Source of the DNA: an uncultured Bacteroidales bacterium | GTDB lineage: Bacteria > Bacteroidota > Bacteroidia > Bacteroidales > Bacteroidaceae | DNA: 64,000 bases | Reading direction: 5' to 3' | Assembly (NCBI GenBank): GCA_902801325.1 | Contig: CADCHQ010000010.1 | Span: 62,001-126,000, forward strand | Part shown: positions 63,820 to 64,000 of the stretch, piece by piece | Layout: each line of letters opens with the position of its first letter | Position numbering within the stretch: position 1 is the stretch's first letter | Notes under the pieces: generated by a model | What the model was told of the DNA's origin: nothing | Databases searched by the model: none | The model's input: the letters and a program-made list of their open reading frames with translations, nothing else | Made by a program: the position numbers and the translations under genes

Positions 63820-64000
63820 TAGGTTCGAGGTGTCTTGAATATAGGTTCGAGGCGCGATGAACCTAGGTTCGATGTGCTTTGAATATACGTTCGATGAACG
63901 TCGAATATAGGTTCGATTCATTAAGCCCTTAGGCCTTCCATAATAATCCCTTAGGCCTTCCGAAATAATCCCTAGGCCTTCCAAAATAAACCCTTAGGCC
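63820..64000. repeat. 22-bp-period word array, nine units, continues off the window
   Basis: TAGGTTCG (or TACGTTCG) starts at 63820, 63842, 63864, 63886 and 63908. TAGGCCTT follows at 63930, 63952 and 63973, and TAGGCC at 63995. Spacing is 22 bp throughout with one step of 21. The word changes from GGTTCGA to CCTTAGGCCTTCC half-way while the phase is kept. Confidence 0.88.

Larger units (their letters stand above)
63678..64000. other. Intergenic region at window end: terminator plus 22-bp array
   Basis: After the terminator the sequence becomes the 22-bp-period array starting at 63820. No gene is seen to the window end. Confidence 0.65.

Noticed and set aside
63820..64000. Possible CRISPR array at window end
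   Set aside because: Same reasoning: units are 22 bp and most of each unit is similar to its neighbours.

Overview
This window looks like a chromosomal segment of a Bacteroidales bacterium, most like Prevotella or a close relative. Three things support this. Many genes are preceded by the Bacteroidota sigma-A promoter (TTTG, about 20 bp, TAnnTTTG), with little use of Shine-Dalgarno sites. Families typical of the phylum recur: a TonB receptor, GH84, DUF4831, DUF5103, DUF1460, FimB/Mfa2-like, DUF6359 and T9SS-type C-termini. The ssrA tag reads GENNYALAA. The placement rests on gene content and promoter style only, since no database search was possible.

Layout. 0-14 kb is mostly housekeeping: a partial TonB-dependent receptor; a secreted nuclease/phosphatase-fold protein with a GH84 hexosaminidase; class II aldolase; tRNA-Thr; NAD(P)HX dehydratase; hpt, adk, obg and a YfiH-like gene; a stand-alone AICAR transformylase; and tmRNA. 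14.8-27.7 kb is one long plus-strand capsule/exopolysaccharide operon: priming transferase, Wza-like exporter, Wzz-like co-polymerase, flippase, nitroreductase, polymerase, pyruvyl transferase, WbsX-type protein and two glycosyltransferases. Facing it on the minus strand are a lipocalin-like lipoprotein, a Wzi-like porin and a Wzc-type tyrosine autokinase with a striking Tyr/Gly tail. A second priming transferase starts divergently at 32.6 kb, and a second Wza-like lipoprotein lies at 44.5 kb. The envelope polysaccharide machinery is therefore spread over 30 kb.

34-37.6 kb carries a coiled-coil protein, ZapA, RNase Y and a small HAD protein. 37.8-43.8 kb encodes two large secreted proteins with T9SS-like tails; a third is at 61.7 kb, and a DUF5103/T9SS plug-type protein is at 55-56 kb. 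45.5-47.0 kb is a three-gene minus-strand operon: a FimB/Mfa2-like lipoprotein, a 48-aa membrane protein and a DUF6359 lipoprotein. Then come a BrkB/YihY membrane protein, RNase P RNA, HtrA, the primary sigma factor, and a small set (HPr-kinase-like ATPase, S24/S26-type peptidase, PqqD) that looks like an orphan peptide-modification module. The right end has cell-wall genes, an OmpA lipoprotein, proS, an MFS transporter and the DUF4859-like secreted protein.

The most unusual content is between genes. (1) Arrays of degenerate words repeat every 22 bp almost without phase error at five intergenic loci. (2) Two genes have their whole promoter tandemly repeated (about 73-bp and 81-bp units). (3) A roughly 300-bp MITE-like element with terminal inverted repeats is present twice in opposite orientation (44.0 and 49.0 kb), and its end sequence recurs as solo hairpins. 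(4) A perfect 44-bp AT palindrome sits inside larger inverted arms. (5) Short duplications bracket small insertions at the 3' ends of ssrA and of a T9SS-type gene. (6) Simple word repeats that fill intergenic DNA also form the in-frame linker just before the C-terminal sorting tails of two secreted proteins.
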